A stretch of 64,000 bases of DNA, from positions 1 through 64,000 of the forward strand of contig CAMJJD010000004.1 of the NCBI GenBank assembly GCA_946406015.1. Direction: 5' to 3'. Origin of the DNA: an uncultured Bacteroidales bacterium (GTDB lineage: Bacteria > Bacteroidota > Bacteroidia > Bacteroidales > P3). Below are positions 15,871-25,268 of the stretch, one piece after another. The position numbers and the translations under genes were made by a program. Numbering within the stretch: position 1 is the first letter of the stretch; each line of letters starts with the position of its first letter. The notes beneath the pieces were generated by a model. It made no database searches and was not told the origin of the DNA. It was given only the letters and a program-made list of their open reading frames with translations.

Positions 15871-16005
15871 GTTAAGAGTTAAGAATTAAGAGTTAAGAAT
15901 TAAGAGTTAAGAATTGAAGTAAAGTTTACTGTTTACTGGTTACAGTTTACTGATTGCGCAAGCATGACTAATGCATTCACGCATTCACACATTCAAGCAT
16001 TCAAA
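15868..16005. repeat. Cluster of three tandem word repeats
   Basis: Three words follow one another: GTTAAGA/GAATTAA type (15870-15910), GTTTACTG type (15921-15952) and GCATTCA type (15970-16004). The last would encode an N-terminal extension of the next gene if translation began at 15964. Confidence 0.65.
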
Positions 16006-16011
16006 AAAGTT

Positions 16012-18276
16012 ATGAAATTTAGTATATTTAAATCACCGAAAGCGCAGAAGGGAGTGGAGTGCACCTACGAGGTGTATCTTGAAACCGCCAACAGCGAAGA
16101 ACTTTTGCAACTCTGCAAGGAGATAGCGGCAGAAGAAGACCCCGACAAGCGCGGGGAACTGAAGAAGAGGTTGCCAGTGGTCACGTGGCAGGCGTTCTTC
16201 CCCGACCGGCGCATTGCCCGCGAGGCGCAACCCAGCGGACTCTATATGCTGGATATCGATCACGTGGACGACCCCTTCAAACTCTATAGCGAGAAGATTG
16301 CCGGAAGGCTCAAAGAGTTGCGCATCGTCTATGTGGGCAAAACGGCTTCCACGCACGGTTTGCGTATCGTAGCCAAGTGTCTGCCGACCTTGAAGAGCAT
16401 TGCCGACTGCCAGAAGTGGCTGGCGAGTAACCTGAAGGTGGAGTATGACGGAGTGTGCAAAGACTGGGCGCGGTGTTCGTTCCTGGTACACGATTCGTAT
16501 ACCTATTATATGGACAACAAGGCCATCTGGATGGAGAACCCCGAGGAAGGGAGCGTGTATGAAGTTAAAAGTGAAGAGTTAAAAGTTAAAAGTGAGAGCG
16601 CCACCATTGACCAGACGGAGGGGCTGTTTGGTGGGCCTACTGACTACAAGGGGGTGCCGTATGAGACGATTGTCAAGGAGTGGTTCTACCATACGGGTGG
16701 GGAGCCGACGGAGGGTGAGAGAAACGTGAGGCTGTATCAGCTGGCGCTGCGTCTGCGCTATATCACCGACTTCAACGAGGCGACGATGGTGAGGGTGATG
16801 CCCACCTATGGACTGCCCGAGAGCGAGGTGAGGGAGATTGTGCGCCACTCGCTGAGCACCGCACGCGGACAGAACCTTCCCAAGGACCTGCAGGAAACCC
16901 TTGAAATGATCGACAAGAAATCAAAAATCATAGGCAATGAAGAAGAAGAAATCCCCGAAGTCATCACTAGCACCGAGACGATGCCGTCCCTTCCTCCAAT
17001 ATTCCGCCAATGGGCGGAAATTGCGCCCGCTGACTTCAAGGCAGCTGTGGTACTATGCCAACTGCCCATACTTGGAGCCCTAGGCTCGCGGCTGCGTTCC
17101 GTTTACCTAGATGGGAAGACGCATTCGCCGTCGTTTCAGGTCAGTCTTGAAGCACCACAGGCCAGCGGCAAATCGTTCATCGTGCAGCTGGTGAACTATG
17201 AGTTGGCGCAGATGATGGCCAGCGACGAGGTGAACCGCGAGAAAGAGCGTGCGTGGAACGAGAAGATGGCGCAGATAAAACTCACGAAGACGAAAGTGAC
17301 CGAGAAGCAGCGCGAGGAGATTGGCGAAAAGCCGAAGGGCATTGTGCGCTATGTGCCCGCCACGATGTCGATTACCAAGCTGCTGCAGAGAATGGACGCT
17401 GCGCAGGGGTTGCACCTGTTCGCGCTGAGCGAGGAGATAGACACGGTCCACAAAGCGTTCAGCAGGGGTTTCTCGAACTTCTCGGAGGCGTTGCGAGTGG
17501 CGTTCGACAACGGGTTGTACGGACAGGATTACGCCAGCGAGAATTCGTGGAGCGGCAATGTGGCGCTGTACTACAACTGCCTGTTCAGCGGGACACCGCG
17601 GGCGATGCGGAGGTTCTATCCCGATGTGGAGGATGGCTTGGTGAGCAGGGTGATGTTCGTCACGCTGCCCGACCAGTTCGGCAAGCCGATGCCGGTGTGG
17701 GGGAAGTTTGACGAGAAGCAGAAGAAGGTGGTCGACCGCGCGCTGGAGAACCTCAACAACGTGACGCTGGTGGGCGAAGAGGTGCAGCCGGAACACGAGA
17801 TGAAACTGGACTGGCTGAACACGGCACTCGCCGCGTGGATCAAGAGCCAGCAGGTAGAAGCCCTGAGGCAGAACGACCGCACGAGAGATATCTTCTGCCG
17901 CCGAGCCGCGGTGGTAGGCTTCCGGGCGGGAATGATTGCCTGGTTCCTGTGGGACGAGAAGGGGACACCGACCATCCGCAAGAACGTCATCAACTTTGCC
18001 ACCTGGGTGGCCAACTCGATGCTGAACCAGCACCTGCTGAGGTTCCATGTGGACGGTACGGGCAGCAACATCAACCGATGGGAGAGTGTGCTGAAAGCGT
18101 TGCCCGAAGAGTTCACAAGGGCGCAGATTGAGCAGCAACTGTCAGCACAGAATGTTGACACGCCTGTGCGGACGGTAGTGTATCAATGGAAGCTGGCAGG
18201 ATTTGTGGAAGATGTAGCCGAAGGACGGCTGGCCAACGGCAGAAAAGGTGCCGTGCGATTCAGGAAAAGGGTGTGA
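16012..18276 (+). CDS. VirE N-terminal (BT4734-like) and DUF3987 protein
   Basis: A 754-residue protein with two parts. Residues 1 to about 185 form the BT4734/VirE-N domain, with a primase-like strand pattern around LYMLDIDHVDD and THGLRIVAKC. Residues about 330-754 form DUF3987, with a P-loop-like QASGKS near residue 385 and the conserved ALSEEID and LFSGTP. Such proteins are widespread in Bacteroidetes near mobile DNA and are thought to be replication-related primase/helicase-like. ATG 16012 was chosen because the earlier ATG would add only residues encoded by GCATTCA words. An in-frame word repeat (about 16561-16597) encodes the low-complexity linker EVKSEELKVKSESA. Confidence 0.85.
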   Translation: MKFSIFKSPKAQKGVECTYEVYLETANSEELLQLCKEIAAEEDPDKRGELKKRLPVVTWQAFFPDRRIAREAQPSGLYMLDIDHVDDPFKLYSEKIAGRLKELRIVYVGKTASTHGLRIVAKCLPTLKSIADCQKWLASNLKVEYDGVCKDWARCSFLVHDSYTYYMDNKAIWMENPEEGSVYEVKSEELKVKSESATIDQTEGLFGGPTDYKGVPYETIVKEWFYHTGGEPTEGERNVRLYQLALRLRYITDFNEATMVRVMPTYGLPESEVREIVRHSLSTARGQNLPKDLQETLEMIDKKSKIIGNEEEEIPEVITSTETMPSLPPIFRQWAEIAPADFKAAVVLCQLPILGALGSRLRSVYLDGKTHSPSFQVSLEAPQASGKSFIVQLVNYELAQMMASDEVNREKERAWNEKMAQIKLTKTKVTEKQREEIGEKPKGIVRYVPATMSITKLLQRMDAAQGLHLFALSEEIDTVHKAFSRGFSNFSEALRVAFDNGLYGQDYASENSWSGNVALYYNCLFSGTPRAMRRFYPDVEDGLVSRVMFVTLPDQFGKPMPVWGKFDEKQKKVVDRALENLNNVTLVGEEVQPEHEMKLDWLNTALAAWIKSQQVEALRQNDRTRDIFCRRAAVVGFRAGMIAWFLWDEKGTPTIRKNVINFATWVANSMLNQHLLRFHVDGTGSNINRWESVLKALPEEFTRAQIEQQLSAQNVDTPVRTVVYQWKLAGFVEDVAEGRLANGRKGAVRFRKRV

Positions 18277-18519
18277 GAGCAAATGTTTTCTGATGTTACA
18301 TTGTGAGAATGTGAAATGTGAAATGTGAAATGCAATGTTTTTACGCTACACTACACAAAGCGCAGTCATTGCCTGCATAGTGGAACGAGGGACTGGCACC
18401 TGACATATAACAATTACAGAAGAGTTCTTGTTTTATTTACAGAAGCATTACGGAAAAGACGGAAAGAACCAGAAATTTCTGTGATGCTTCTGTTATTTCT
18501 GTCCTTTTCTGTAATCCCC
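18277..18519. repeat. Gap with word repeats and an inverted repeat
   Basis: The word GTGAAAT is repeated three times near 18308-18332, the same word as in the 1971 element. ACAGAAGCAT (18439-18448) and ATGCTTCTGT (18484-18493) are a perfect 10-bp inverted pair, followed by further TTTCTGT words. No gene seen. Confidence 0.55.
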
Positions 18520-19530
18520 CTACTCAATGTCGTCAAGGATGTTGAGGTAGTTGCGGTAGCGCTCGGCGGGGATGCGTCCGTCGTCGACGGCCTGCATGAC
18601 GGCGCAGCCGGGTTCGTGGCGGTGGGTGCAGTTGGCGAAGCGGCAGTCGTGGAGCACGGCGCGCATCTCGGGGAAGAAGTGCGAGAGTTCCTGGGCGTTG
18701 AAGTCGACCATGCCGAATTCCTTGATGCCGGGGGTGTCAATTAAAAAAGTTAAGAGTTTAGAGTTAAGAGTTAAGAGAGGGACGGGGTGTATCTCGGCGA
18801 AGGTGGTGGTGTGGCGGCCTTTGAGGCTCCAGTCGGAGAGGTCGCCGGTACGCAGGTCGAGCCCGGGACAGAGGGCGTTGAGGAGGGCGCTCTTGCCGAC
18901 ACCGCTGTGGCCGCTGAAGAGGACTGTCTTGCCGGCGATGAGTGTGCGCACCTCGTCAAGACCTTGGCCGGTGAGGGCTGAGATTTCGAGGACGGGGTAT
19001 CCGACGGAACGGTACATCCCGGCGACTTCGTCCTGTAGCGCCTGGAGTTCGGGGTCCACCATGAGGTCGCTCTTGTTGAAGAGGATGGCGGCGGGGATGT
19101 GGTAGGCCTCGGCGGTGACCAGCAGGCGGTCGATGAAGCCGGTGGAGGTGCGAGGCAGGCCGAGGGTGGCGACGATGCAGAGGAGGTCGATGTTGGCGGC
19201 GATGACGTGGGTTTGTTTAGAGAGTTTGGTGGCGCGGCGCACGATGTAGTTGCGGCGGTCCTGCACCTCGTGGATGATGCCTGTGCCGTCGTCCTGCATC
19301 TCGAAGAGCACACGGTCGCCCACGGCCACGGGGTTGGTCTGCTTGTTGCCGCGCAGACGGTAATTGCCGCGCAGACGGCAGTCGACCGCTTGAGTGTTAA
19401 GTGTTAAGTGTTTAGTGTTTGGTTGATTATCGATGGGTTGCGTAGCCCCGCTGAACACTGAACACTGCTCACTGAATAATAGTACGCGGTACCAACTGCC
19501 GGTGGTTCGTATGACGAGTCCTTCTTGCAT
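18520..19530 (-). CDS. rsgA: Ribosome small-subunit biogenesis GTPase RsgA, with two in-frame insertions
   Basis: A 336-residue circularly permuted GTPase that assists late 30S maturation. The OB-fold N-terminus, NKSD (G4), GHSGVGKS (G1), RHTTT (G2), DTPG (G3) and the C-terminal zinc motif C..C.H..EPGC are all present. Two word-repeat segments interrupt it in frame: residues about 18-48 in the first OB loops, and about 252-263 between G2 and G3 (VPLLTLNSKLLTFLIDTPG instead of a short turn). The reading frame stays intact, so it is probably functional. The promoter is at 19541-19571 and leaves almost no leader before the ATG at 19530. Confidence 0.95.
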   Translation of the reverse strand: MQEGLVIRTTGSWYRVLLFSEQCSVFSGATQPIDNQPNTKHLTLNTQAVDCRLRGNYRLRGNKQTNPVAVGDRVLFEMQDDGTGIIHEVQDRRNYIVRRATKLSKQTHVIAANIDLLCIVATLGLPRTSTGFIDRLLVTAEAYHIPAAILFNKSDLMVDPELQALQDEVAGMYRSVGYPVLEISALTGQGLDEVRTLIAGKTVLFSGHSGVGKSALLNALCPGLDLRTGDLSDWSLKGRHTTTFAEIHPVPLLTLNSKLLTFLIDTPGIKEFGMVDFNAQELSHFFPEMRAVLHDCRFANCTHRHEPGCAVMQAVDDGRIPAERYRNYLNILDDIE

Positions 19531-19540
19531 TTTCGGGGTG

Positions 19541-19586
19541 CAAAATTACGAAAACTTTTCCAATTGACAAAAAATGTGTATCTTTG
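19541..19586. promoter_or_regulatory. Overlapping divergent promoters of rsgA and the GH2 gene
   Basis: On the minus strand, TTTG (19571-19568) and TAATTTTG (19548-19541), spacer 19 nt, drive rsgA. On the plus strand, TATCTTTG (19579-19586) drives the GH2 gene, with a weaker TTTT at about the right -33 distance. The two boxes interleave, so the genes may compete for RNA polymerase. Confidence 0.6.
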
Positions 19587-19597
19587 CACCCGTTTTT

Positions 19598-22500
19598 ATG
19601 AAGAAGATATTACTCCTGATACTGCTTATAGTGCCCTTGACGGGTGCTGTACATTGCCAACCGCATTGGAACAACCTGAAGGTGTATCGTGTGGGCAAGC
19701 TGACACCGCACGACCGTGTGGTGCCCAAGGGCCCGTGGCGCATGAGCCTCAACGGTACCTGGGCGTTCCGCTACTACGACAATCCCGCGCAAGCCACCCT
19801 TACCCCCGACCGGTGGGACAGCATCCGTGTGCCGGGCAACATCGAGCTCCAGGGCTTCGGCGTGCCGGTGTATGTCAATATGAAGAACGAGTTCCCGAGC
19901 AACCCGCCTTATGCGCCGACCGACTACAACCCCACGGGGGTGTACGCCTGCGACTTTGCGTTGCCGGCGGCCTGGAAGGGACGGCGCACGATAGTGAAGT
20001 TCGGTGCTGTGAAGTCGGCCATGTACCTCTACGTCAACGGTCGTGAGGTGGGCTACAGCGAGGATTCGAAGACACCGGCCGAATGGGACATCACACGTTT
20101 TCTGCGCGATGGCCGCAACCGCATGACTGTAAAGGTGCTGCGGTGGTGCGACGGTAGCTACTTGGAGTGCCAGGATATGTGGCGCATGAGCGGCATCACG
20201 CGCGACGTGGAGCTCTACTCGGTGCCGCAGACCTATATTTCCGACATCAAGATTCTCGCCGACCTCGACACCGTTGACTACCGTACCGGCCGACTCGACG
20301 TGATGGTCGACCTGAACCGCAAGGTGCCGGGTGGATATGTCGACCTTCTGTTCAACGGCATCGGCACACGGCACCGTTGCGAGAAAGGCGACTGGTTCGC
20401 CATCTTCCCGCAACGGCAAGTCGAAGGGATTATACCTTGGAGCGACAGTACCCCCAACCTCTACGACCTCACGGTGGTGCTCTATGACGGCTCTGGTCGC
20501 GAGACCGAGCGTATCACCAAGAAGATAGGCTTCCGCCACCTCGACATCCGCAACGGCCAATTGCGACTCAACGGGCGTCCGATGGAGATACGCGGCGTGA
20601 ATCGCCACGAGCATTCGATGTATGGCGGCCACTATATCACCCCCGAGGAGATGCGTCAGGATATCGCCCTGATGAAGGAGCTGGGCATCAATGCCGTGCG
20701 CACCAGCCATTACCCCGACGACGAGCTGTGGTACGACCTCTGCGACTCGGCGGGCATCTACGTGTGGGACGAGGCCAACGTGGAGAGCCACGCCCAAGGC
20801 TACGGCGAGCATTCGTTGGCCAAGAAGGTGGAGTGGAAAGAACCCATCCTCGACCGCATCTACAACATGTATCGGCGCGACCGCAACCATCCGAGCGTCA
20901 TCGTCTGGAGCCTGGGCAACGAGTGCGGCAACGGCATCTGTTTCCAGGAGGCCTACCGACTCCTCAAAGAGTACGACCCTACGCGTCCTGTGGTATACGA
21001 GCGCGCCGAGTTGGACGCCAATACCGACATAGTGGGCATCATGTACCCTTCGGTGCAGTACCTCTCGGAGTATGCGCGCAACCCGAAGAACACACGTCCC
21101 TACATCATGGTGGAGTATTGTCACGCCATGGGCAACTCGATGGGTGGCCTGCAGGACTATTGGGACACCATCGACAAGTACCCCCAGCTGCAGGGAGGTT
21201 TCATCTGGGACTGGGTGGACCAAGCTTTCCTAATTGAAAATGGAAAATTGAAAGTTGAAAATACCGCTGCTGCTGTCAACTCTGACCTCCGACCTCCGAC
21301 CTCCGACCTCACATGGTGGGCGGCGGGCGGTGACTTGGGCGAGCTGCCGGGGCTGAAGGACGACGACGCTTTCTGCGCCAACGGTATTATGGCGGCCGAC
21401 CGCACACCACATCCCCATGCCGCCGAGGTGCAGGCTGTCTACACCCGTGGTCGCCACAATGTGTTCACTCCTGAGCCTTACTGCCTCCATGACACGCTGC
21501 CCCTCAAGGGTGCTGTCCGTGTCAACGTCACCAAGCGGGGACTCATGCTGCAGAACAGCCGCTTCCGCCTGACGCTCGACCCCGACGACGGCAGCATTGT
21601 GAGCTATCGTTACGAGGGTCGCGAGATGCTGGCAGCGCCGCTGCGGTGCCATTTCTGGCGTCCGCCGACCGAGAACGACCTTGTCGACCCCCTCGGCGTC
21701 CGTGCCTGGCAGGGACTCGACCAGCTTGAATCGCGGGTGCTCAATACCGAATACACCCTTTCCAAAGGCAAGGACAGCGCCGAAGTGCAGATGCTGATGC
21801 ACCTCACCACACCCGACGGCCAACGGCTGCGGGTGAGGCAAGTGCTGCAGGTGGCCGCTGACGGACGCATGCAGTTGAGCTATCTGGTGACGCCCGACGG
21901 ACATTTCCGTACGCTGCCTAAACTCGGCCTGCAGTTCGGCCTCGACACCTCGTACACGGGTTGTGCCTTCTTCGGCAACATCTATGAGACCTATCCCGAC
22001 CGGCGGGCCGCCTGGCGCGTCAGTCGCTGGTTCAAGAGCATGGTCGACCTCGCGATGCCGCAGTATGTGGTGCCGCAGGAACAGGGCAACCGTGAGGCGC
22101 GCTGGGTGCGATTTAGCGGCGAGGGCAGCCATCTCACCGTCATCAGCCCCGAGGGACAGGAATGGCTCAACTTCAGCGTGCGCTGTTGGAACGACGCCAC
22201 CCTCACCGCCGCCCGTCGCTGGAACCAGGTGACGGCCGACCCTTACTACACCGTCAACATCGACTACCGCGTGGCCCCTCTGGGCACAGCTACCTGTGGC
22301 CCCGGTGTGGACGAGCGCTACACCATCAGCGGTGACAGCACCTATTGCTACCGCTTCATCTTCGACCCCGTGCGCACCGATGCCGAGCGACCCTTCGAAG
22401 GTTTCGCACCGCATCCCGACATCGACCGAGGAGTCTTTACCACCGTCGATGCCGACGACGGTCTGCACTTGGTGGTGACCGACGTGGCGGGCGCACTGCA

Positions 22501-22960
22501 ACCGGCCGCTCAGTATGGCCAGGGATATCCCACGGTGCTCACCGATGGGCGCCGCGCCGTTCCGGGCGACTGGCGGCATGGCTGGGTGGGCTACGACGGA
22601 GCTGACACCGTCACCCTCACGCTCACCCTCAAGGAGCCGTCCCTCCTGGCCGAGGTCAGCACCGGCATCGGCCACAGCCCCACCGACTGGGTGGTGAAGC
22701 CCCTCGACGTGGAGGTATGCTGGAGCAAAGACAGTCTTACATGGAGCCCTTGGCAGAGTCTCGACCTGCCGCATCCGCCCGCCAACCTCTACACCGACAG
22801 CCGTCGTCTGCGTTACCAGCTGACGCCCGCCAAGGCCAAGGTAGTGCGCTATGTGCGCCTGCGCTATTCGTGCCGTCCCACCCTGCCCCCGTGGCACCCC
22901 TACGCCGGTGAGAAGGCTTGGCTGATGATTGACGAGATAGAACTAAGAACGAAGAATTAA
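19598..22960 (+). CDS. Glycoside hydrolase family 2 beta-galactosidase, exported
   Basis: A 1120-residue protein. The signal peptide MKKILLLILLIVPLTGAVHC directs export. The GH2 sugar-binding, Ig-like and TIM-barrel domains follow, with acid/base E442 in SLGNECG and nucleophile E506 in MVEYCHAMGNSMG. A beta-galactosidase small-chain domain and a C-terminal domain complete a LacZ-like layout. Residues about 545-573 are an in-frame insert of GAAAGTT-type and CCTCCGA words, inside the stretch that in LacZ reads WDWVDQ...YGGDFGD. The PNGase F-like gene follows after 16 nt, so both may act on host or dietary N-glycoproteins. Confidence 0.9.
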   Translation: MKKILLLILLIVPLTGAVHCQPHWNNLKVYRVGKLTPHDRVVPKGPWRMSLNGTWAFRYYDNPAQATLTPDRWDSIRVPGNIELQGFGVPVYVNMKNEFPSNPPYAPTDYNPTGVYACDFALPAAWKGRRTIVKFGAVKSAMYLYVNGREVGYSEDSKTPAEWDITRFLRDGRNRMTVKVLRWCDGSYLECQDMWRMSGITRDVELYSVPQTYISDIKILADLDTVDYRTGRLDVMVDLNRKVPGGYVDLLFNGIGTRHRCEKGDWFAIFPQRQVEGIIPWSDSTPNLYDLTVVLYDGSGRETERITKKIGFRHLDIRNGQLRLNGRPMEIRGVNRHEHSMYGGHYITPEEMRQDIALMKELGINAVRTSHYPDDELWYDLCDSAGIYVWDEANVESHAQGYGEHSLAKKVEWKEPILDRIYNMYRRDRNHPSVIVWSLGNECGNGICFQEAYRLLKEYDPTRPVVYERAELDANTDIVGIMYPSVQYLSEYARNPKNTRPYIMVEYCHAMGNSMGGLQDYWDTIDKYPQLQGGFIWDWVDQAFLIENGKLKVENTAAAVNSDLRPPTSDLTWWAAGGDLGELPGLKDDDAFCANGIMAADRTPHPHAAEVQAVYTRGRHNVFTPEPYCLHDTLPLKGAVRVNVTKRGLMLQNSRFRLTLDPDDGSIVSYRYEGREMLAAPLRCHFWRPPTENDLVDPLGVRAWQGLDQLESRVLNTEYTLSKGKDSAEVQMLMHLTTPDGQRLRVRQVLQVAADGRMQLSYLVTPDGHFRTLPKLGLQFGLDTSYTGCAFFGNIYETYPDRRAAWRVSRWFKSMVDLAMPQYVVPQEQGNREARWVRFSGEGSHLTVISPEGQEWLNFSVRCWNDATLTAARRWNQVTADPYYTVNIDYRVAPLGTATCGPGVDERYTISGDSTYCYRFIFDPVRTDAERPFEGFAPHPDIDRGVFTTVDADDGLHLVVTDVAGALQPAAQYGQGYPTVLTDGRRAVPGDWRHGWVGYDGADTVTLTLTLKEPSLLAEVSTGIGHSPTDWVVKPLDVEVCWSKDSLTWSPWQSLDLPHPPANLYTDSRRLRYQLTPAKAKVVRYVRLRYSCRPTLPPWHPYAGEKAWLMIDEIELRTKN

Positions 22961-22976
22961 AAATGAAGAAATAAGA

Positions 22977-24677
22977 ATGAGGAAAGGAACATACCTATTC
23001 ATGGCTTGCCTGCTGGTGGCGCTCACGGCAACGGCCCAAGTGAAGATCCCCAAAGGTGCCAACGAGTTCACCTATTGGCAGATTGAGTACGGCGAACAGA
23101 ACGACACCACAGAAGTCTATGTGCACCGCGACAACGACGTCGTTACCATCGTCACGCAGCAGCCCAAGGGCAAACTCATCCCCGGCTACGCGCAGACCGT
23201 CACCGAGGTAGACTATGCACAGGACAGCATAACAGTCAACGCTTACTATGACGACTCCATCTACTTCTACCGCACGGGCTTCTCGCGCAACGATCTGGAG
23301 TGGAAAAAGGAAAACGGAAAGTGGAAAACCTCCGTCAACAGCAACACGCTGGAGTTCGAAATGGACGAAAAGGCACCTGTCAACGTCAATCCTCTGCCCC
23401 ACTACGGACTGAACAAAGGGGTGTTACGCTCGTTTATTCGCAACGGGCAGAAACGCCTCGTGCTGGCCAAAGCGGAGAAAATAAGTTGGGGTTTCTGCCG
23501 TCCATCATCAATAATACTTCCTTCGCGCCGCGTCACTCCTCGCGAGCTTGACCGAATCATGAAGGAGCGCCTCGTCGTCACCACCCGCATCTTCGACCAC
23601 GAGCAGATATGCTGGGGCAAGAAGAATGCACATATCGACGGTGGCATTCGTGCCATTCCGGCCGACACTGTGCTGCACTACGCCGGCGGCACCCTCATCC
23701 TCAAAAAGGTCAAACTGCCCCGTCTGCCGCACCACTACCAGCACTTCGTGGAGATACACCAGCAGAGCAATGGCGATGCCTACGACCGCACTGGCTCGCT
23801 CTTCATCGTCACACCGGGCTTCTTCGAAGGCATCAACCAGCATCCCGACTCTCTGCCCACCTTCGTCGGCCGTGACGGCCAGCGCTACCAGGGCATGATC
23901 TCGCAGACAGGCTACGATGCGCCACTCGAGCTGGTGCGCTTCTTCACCCCCTTCGGCGTGGGCCACTTCAACGACCGCATGAAAGGCTACGGCATCGACT
24001 GGCGCGACGAGACTTTCTACCGTCAGGAGATTACCGACCTCTACTACCGCTGCATGGATGACCAGAGTGTATGCATCGGCATATGGATTGGCAACTACGA
24101 CGCCGGCGGCCATCGGGTCACCGTGGATATTAAGTCGTATCCCAACGATTACGTGTGGGAGGAACCGGGAAAAGAGAGTGAATTCCCCGGCGAAGTCGTC
24201 TCTCTCTTCAACACCTGCAATGTCCTCGAAATGGCCGGGCAGAACTACGGAAAGCTCTTCGCCACCGACTCGCTGACGGTAACATTCAGACTTGAAGACA
24301 TCGATCAGTCTGCCGAGTTGCGTTACATCAGCACCGGCCACGGCGGCTGGGGCGAGGGAGACGAGTTCGTGCCCAAGACCAACACCATCCTTATTGACGG
24401 CAAGCCCGCCTTCACCCACACCCCCTGGCGGCAGGATTGCGGCTGCTATCGCGACCTCAACCCCGTCAGCGGCAACTTCTGGAACGGCCTCTCCAGCTCC
24501 GACTTCTCGCGCTCCGGCTGGTGCCCCGGCACGGCCACGCAGCCCGTCTACTTCGACCTCTCGCCCTGGGCCGACGGCCGCGAGCACACCCTCACCGTGG
24601 CCATCCCGCAGGGCAAGCCCGTCGAGGGAATGTTCTCCCACTGGGCCGTCAGCGGCACCCTGATTATCGAATACTAA
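22977..24677 (+). CDS. PNGase F-like peptide-N-glycosidase, exported
   Basis: A 566-residue protein with signal peptide MRKGTYLFMACLLVALTATAQ. An extra N-terminal domain (about 20-190) precedes the two beta-sandwich N-glycanase domains. Family signatures include ISTGHGGWGEGDEF, CGCYRDLNPVSGNFWNG and G514-WCPG-T519. PNGase F cleaves the bond between Asn and the first GlcNAc of N-glycans, releasing whole glycans. Its catalytic Asp/Glu residues were not individually mapped. Co-direction with the GH2 gene suggests a small N-glycan unit. A short word-like stretch (EWKKENGKWK) occurs near residue 110. Confidence 0.8.
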   Translation: MRKGTYLFMACLLVALTATAQVKIPKGANEFTYWQIEYGEQNDTTEVYVHRDNDVVTIVTQQPKGKLIPGYAQTVTEVDYAQDSITVNAYYDDSIYFYRTGFSRNDLEWKKENGKWKTSVNSNTLEFEMDEKAPVNVNPLPHYGLNKGVLRSFIRNGQKRLVLAKAEKISWGFCRPSSIILPSRRVTPRELDRIMKERLVVTTRIFDHEQICWGKKNAHIDGGIRAIPADTVLHYAGGTLILKKVKLPRLPHHYQHFVEIHQQSNGDAYDRTGSLFIVTPGFFEGINQHPDSLPTFVGRDGQRYQGMISQTGYDAPLELVRFFTPFGVGHFNDRMKGYGIDWRDETFYRQEITDLYYRCMDDQSVCIGIWIGNYDAGGHRVTVDIKSYPNDYVWEEPGKESEFPGEVVSLFNTCNVLEMAGQNYGKLFATDSLTVTFRLEDIDQSAELRYISTGHGGWGEGDEFVPKTNTILIDGKPAFTHTPWRQDCGCYRDLNPVSGNFWNGLSSSDFSRSGWCPGTATQPVYFDLSPWADGREHTLTVAIPQGKPVEGMFSHWAVSGTLIIEY

Positions 24678-24721
24678 CCACTGCATACTTAACACTAACC
24701 ACTTACCACTTCCCACTCACC

Positions 24722-25222
24722 ATGGAGCCCACCTACGCCTTGAACCGCAGCTACTGGGACAGCCCTGCCGACTGTCTGCAGCAATGGCTCGATGCCTATG
24801 CCGCCATCGGCGAGCGCCATCCAGAATCGGCAGCCACCGTCGAGCGGCTGACGGCCCGCATCCGCAAGGCCTACAGCCTGTATCAAGGTCTGGCTAATCT
24901 GGGCAGTACCCCCGACGACACCGTCTATGCCGGGCGTGTGGAGCAGGAGAACAGCTATTATCGTCAGGCCAAAAGCCTCGACGGCGACTTCCCCTTGGGC
25001 GATGAACGCGAGGTCTTCGAAGCCCGCTACCTATTCTCCATCCGTGAGATGGCTTGGCTGCAAGCCGGTCTGGCCGCTGAAATCGACCCGGCCGACCTCA
25101 CCGAGGTGCCTCGCGGCAAGGTCTACACCATCGGTGACCCGCGTGACCTCAGCGACGAAGAACTGCTACAAGGACGCACCACCTTCCTCAACAGGATGAA
25201 AAATAATTCACCCCACGTGTGA
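24722..25222 (+). CDS. Conserved hypothetical protein
   Basis: A 166-residue protein, not recognised. It is mostly helical (ATVERLTARIRKAYSLYQGLANL), with no signal peptide, and ends FLNRMKNNSPHV. ATG 24722 is chosen because upstream in-frame codons overlap the PNGase gene. It follows that gene by 44 nt across CACTTAC-type words and precedes the sigma-factor gene by 46 nt. Probably cytosolic; function unknown. Confidence 0.55.
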   Translation: MEPTYALNRSYWDSPADCLQQWLDAYAAIGERHPESAATVERLTARIRKAYSLYQGLANLGSTPDDTVYAGRVEQENSYYRQAKSLDGDFPLGDEREVFEARYLFSIREMAWLQAGLAAEIDPADLTEVPRGKVYTIGDPRDLSDEELLQGRTTFLNRMKNNSPHV

Positions 25223-25268
25223 CAAATCGACGCTGTGGGCGTTTAATAAGGGTGAACCCGACAACACG

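Noticed and set aside
15964..16011. Longer N-terminus for the VirE-N/DUF3987 protein
   Set aside because: The additional residues are encoded by GCATTCA tandem words, while ATG 16012 starts the conserved domain.
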